Shown: in pieces, positions 62,002-64,000 of the stretch
Layout of the letters: each line of letters starts with the position of its first letter
Position numbering within the stretch: the stretch's first letter is position 1
Source of the DNA: DATAAP01 sp041690495
GTDB lineage: Bacteria > Pseudomonadota > Alphaproteobacteria > CACIAM-22H2
DNA: 64,000 nucleotides
NCBI GenBank assembly: GCA_041690495.1
Contig: JAWLHE010000004.1
Location: forward strand, 369,089-433,088
Direction of reading: 5' to 3'
Position numbers and translations under genes: made by a program
The notes under the pieces: model-generated
Told to the model about the DNA's origin: nothing
What the model saw: only the letters and a program-made list of their open reading frames with translations
The model's database searches: none

Positions 62002-62828
62002 CCTTTCTTCGATGAATAGATTGCGTCGCGCACGACGTCGGCATAGGCCTTGAACTCCGGCGTGAACTCCATGTCGATGGTCCGCGGCCGCGGCAGCCCA
62101 ATCGGCAGGTCGAGAACGATCCGGCCCGGACGCGCCGTCATAACGACGACGCGGTCGGCGAGGAGAACCGCCTCCATGATGCTGTGCGTGACGAACACGA
62201 CGGTCTTCTTGCGCTCGTTCCAGATCCGCAGCAGCTCGATGGAAAGCTCTTCCCGGGTCATGGCGTCGAGCGCGCCGAACGGCTCGTCCATCAGCATCAG
62301 CTTCGGGTCGTAGACCAGCGCGCGGCAGATGGAGACGCGCTGCTGCATGCCGCCCGAGAGCTCCTGGGGCAGCGCGCGCTCGAATCCTTCGAGGCCGACG
62401 AGCCTGAGCAGCCTTTGCGCCTGCTCCCGATGCGCTTCGACCGGCCAGCCGAGCATCTCAATCGGGAACAGGACGTTGTCGAGAACGCTGCGCCACGGCA
62501 GGAGGATCGGCCGCTGGAAGACCATGCCGATCTCGCGCGACGGCTTCTCCACCGGACGGTCTTGAAACAGCACGCGGCCGCGCGAGATCGGGATGATTCC
62601 GCCGATGATCTTGAGGACCGTGCTCTTGCCGCAGCCGCTCGGCCCGACCAGGGTAACGAACTCGTTCTCGCGGATGTCGAGATTGACGTCCGAGAGCGCC
62701 GTGACTGTGCCGCCGGACCGAACCAGATAGTCCTTCGTGACGCCCTGCAGGCTGATCAGGCTCTTCGAGGCGGCGGCGTCAGGCACCACTGGCGTCTGCG
62801 CACGCTTCATCATCGCCACGCGCGACAT
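61998..62828 (-). CDS. ABC transporter ATP-binding protein (SsuB/TauB-like)
   Basis: A 276-residue ATPase with Walker A GPSGCGKST, Q-loop GMVFQRPILLPW, signature LSGGMQQRVSICRAL, Walker B LMLMDEPFGALD and switch histidine VTHSIMEAV. It is the promoter-proximal gene of the leftward order that continues into the cox-like genes. ATG 62828 is used; ATGs five and six codons later are possible alternatives. No strong ribosome site is visible. Confidence 0.94.
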   Translation of the reverse strand: MSRVAMMKRAQTPVVPDAAASKSLISLQGVTKDYLVRSGGTVTALSDVNLDIRENEFVTLVGPSGCGKSTVLKIIGGIIPISRGRVLFQDRPVEKPSREIGMVFQRPILLPWRSVLDNVLFPIEMLGWPVEAHREQAQRLLRLVGLEGFERALPQELSGGMQQRVSICRALVYDPKLMLMDEPFGALDAMTREELSIELLRIWNERKKTVVFVTHSIMEAVLLADRVVVMTARPGRIVLDLPIGLPRPRTIDMEFTPEFKAYADVVRDAIYSSKKG

Positions 62829-63623
62829 ACTTCAGTACCATCCTGTCCGGAATTGCCTTGCGGGCCGGAGCGCTGCGTCGTCGAAGAAGAAAAGGCGGCA
62901 CGCGCCGACACTATCGCGCCGGGGCGCCCCCGGGCCAGACCGGCGTGGCGGATGGTGCCAATATCCAACGCAAGCATGATCAGGCACGTAAAGGTTATTC
63001 TGTGCTTGAGCCGAGGCGCCTGAACGCAACCGGCGTCAATCTCCCGGCGGCTATTGAGCCGAGGCTTGAGTATTGGGTCTAATACTTCCTCTGCATGCAG
63101 CCGATACTCTCAGAGTTAGGAGGCCTGAGACGGGACAAGTGCGCAGCCGATAGATGTTGATACGCACTATAGACCGCACGTAAAGGCTGCACATCCAGCC
63201 CGCCATTTCATGGAGACTTGCGATCCCGTTCGCAATCATTGCGGCGAGTGCGCTGGACTCCGCGGACACGATCCACGTCCGCTGTCCCCTCGCGTCAATG
63301 TCGGATCTCTACATACAAGCTGACTCAGCCTTGGGCGCCCCAGCACTTCTGCCATTGAGCTGAAGCGAACGTGTGATCACTGACTCGTTAGCTTGAAAGC
63401 GAAGCTGTTACCGCCCCGGGTTGTGCCGACAGCGCTTGGCCATATATCACTTTGGCGTGCTCCTCACGTCTTCCCAAGTTGTCAAACGCTGGGGCCTGGC
63501 CAAGCAGGAACTGGACAAGCACCGACGGACCGGCCATTTCCTCTCAGCTTCCGTCATGACTGGAGTACGAGCTCCAAGAGTGAGGCGATTGAGCGTACGA
63601 CCGCAGCACTCTAGGCTCGCCCG
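62829..63623. other. Gene-poor region before the IS end
   Basis: This 795-bp region has no coding sequence that I can support. It should contain the promoter of the twelve-gene leftward cluster near its left end and holds copy 2 of the 90-bp repeat. Base composition is lower in GC than the neighbouring operon, suggesting decayed or mobile DNA. Confidence 0.5.
63369..63458 (+). repeat. 90-bp diverged intergenic repeat, copy 2
   Basis: Same orientation and register as 50239-50328 with 66 of 90 bases identical. It lies 400 bp from the IS end, so it may be part of an older mobile sequence or a dispersed noncoding element. Confidence 0.6.
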
Positions 63624-63791
63624 GTGGCATTAGAACTCAGCACAATCATAGTGTCCGCCGTGTCTGGCGCGGTTGCCGGACTAGGGGCGAACCTGTTCCT
63701 CCAAGGCCGCAAGCGGTGGAGCGAGGCGCGGTCCCTCGCCACCGCATTGAACCGAGAAGTTGTCGCCTGCGGCCGGAAGGTTCAGGCCTAG
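63624..63791 (+). CDS. Short membrane-anchored fragment (55 aa), possibly truncated gene
   Basis: GTG 63624 gives a product opening ALELSTIIVSAVSGAVAGLG, a single N-terminal membrane helix, then a basic segment (LQGRKRWSEARSLATALNRE). This resembles the beginning of larger membrane proteins found near mobile elements, but a TAG at 63789-63791 ends it early. It may be a remnant. No ribosome site is evident. Confidence 0.35.
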   Translation: MALELSTIIVSAVSGAVAGLGANLFLQGRKRWSEARSLATALNREVVACGRKVQA

Positions 63792-63857
63792 GGCGCACAG
63801 ATAAGAGCAGATCTCGATTCCGGATCCTCATCCGTTGCCATCAGCCCCTTCCCTCTA

Positions 63858-64000
63858 GGTCCTGTACTCATAAAGGGGTTTCGGCCGAGGGTGAGATGTG
63901 CTTCAAGCTTCCAAACTGTAGGAGCTTGATCATGGCTCGCTTTGACCTGACGGATGCGGAGTGGTCTCTGATCGCGCCGCTGCTGCCGAACAAGCCACGC
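63858..64000 (+). mobile_element. IS5-family insertion sequence, left end (partial)
   Basis: GGTCCTGTACTCATAAAGGG starts at 63858 directly after a CTA, with TA at 63856-63857 as a plausible target duplication. The transposase ATG follows 74 bp inside. The right end is outside the window. The exact terminus is inference from the usual IS427-like arrangement. Confidence 0.7.
63932..64000 (+). CDS. IS5-family transposase, N-terminal part
   Basis: Reads MARFDLTDAEWSLIAPLLPN then KPR to the right edge. The T-D-x-E-W-x-x-I-x-P-L-L-P wording is the conserved start of IS5-group transposases (DUF4096). GGAG about seven bases upstream supports ATG 63932. The DDE catalytic part is outside the window. 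Confidence 0.9.
   Translation, partial: MARFDLTDAEWSLIAPLLPNKPR

Noticed and set aside
63051..63269. 72-codon minus-strand frame in the gene-poor right region
   Set aside because: No ribosome site, domain or neighbour supports it.

Overview
The window comes from the chromosome of a GC-rich Alphaproteobacterium. The evidence is the mix of genes: tripartite tricarboxylate (Tct/Bug) transport, DUF1194, a YcjX/YcjF pair, CoxMSL/CoxG-type hydroxylase genes, a PhnCDE transporter, MocDEF-like genes and dense short alphaproteobacterial ORFs. I cannot fix the genus from sequence alone; a Hyphomicrobiales or Rhodospirillales relative is plausible. Most of the window is ordinary vertically inherited sequence. 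About 10 kb (29.6-39.5 kb) is mobile or prophage-derived DNA with visibly lower GC in its first part, and an insertion sequence begins at the right edge.

Layout. 0-5.5 kb: a partial sugar-type oxidoreductase behind a perfect 16-bp palindrome, a multi-PAS nucleotide cyclase, a two-gene 3-hydroxyanthranilate meta-cleavage pair (dioxygenase and ACMS decarboxylase) and a DUF1194 secreted protein. 5.5-8.7 kb: a leftward TctCBA transporter operon. 9-14.2 kb: a PRC-barrel envelope protein with a clear terminator, YcjX-YcjF, a cold-shock gene with a long leader, and several small unknown genes. 14.4-21.1 kb: an SDR with a degenerate active site, a tiny lipoprotein, cardiolipin synthase, a SelA-like PLP enzyme and an unusual FAH/ketopantoate-reductase fusion. 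21.4-29.3 kb: two small genes, an RND efflux pair with a divergent TetR regulator and its operator, LepA, and a small membrane protein.

Mobile region. tRNA-Ser(GGA) at 29567-29656 marks one end of a 7.5-kb island. A 14-bp copy of the tRNA 3' end recurs at 37185-37198 next to a P4-type integrase. The island carries a convergent restriction-modification pair (PLD-type nuclease and adenine methylase), an RHH protein coupled to the methylase, and a second recombinase cassette with two small DNA-binding proteins. Beyond it are remnants of another element: a tRNA-like 3' fragment, an integrase N-terminus joined out of frame to a ParB-methylase pseudogene with an internal TAG, and a terminase-small-subunit-like gene.

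Catabolic clusters. At 39.8-50.0 kb a PhnD-PhnC-PhnE-PhnE transporter, an iron ADH, a class III-like zinc ADH, an alpha/beta hydrolase, a LysR regulator of the phosphonate-associated type, and a three-component monooxygenase resembling rhizopine MocDEF (desaturase-fold di-iron protein, Rieske ferredoxin, ferredoxin reductase) lie together. There is no C-P lyase, phosphonatase or PhnY/PhnZ. A 36-bp element is shared by the phnD promoter region and the LysR/desaturase intergenic region (25 of 36 identical), tying the two halves into one probable regulon. My inference is uptake and oxidative demethylation or hydroxylation of a phosphonate or similar small anion, with formaldehyde or an alcohol removed by the ADHs. 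This is the best candidate for an undescribed system here.

At 50.3-62.8 kb twelve same-strand genes form a second catabolic cluster: an ABC transporter, LysR, a three-subunit molybdenum hydroxylase (not a form I CO dehydrogenase), cupin, aldehyde dehydrogenase, GGT-like hydrolase, CoxG and an RraA-like protein. The last 1.1 kb is nearly gene-free, contains a diverged copy of an intergenic repeat also found at 50.2 kb, and ends in the left end of an IS5-family element.
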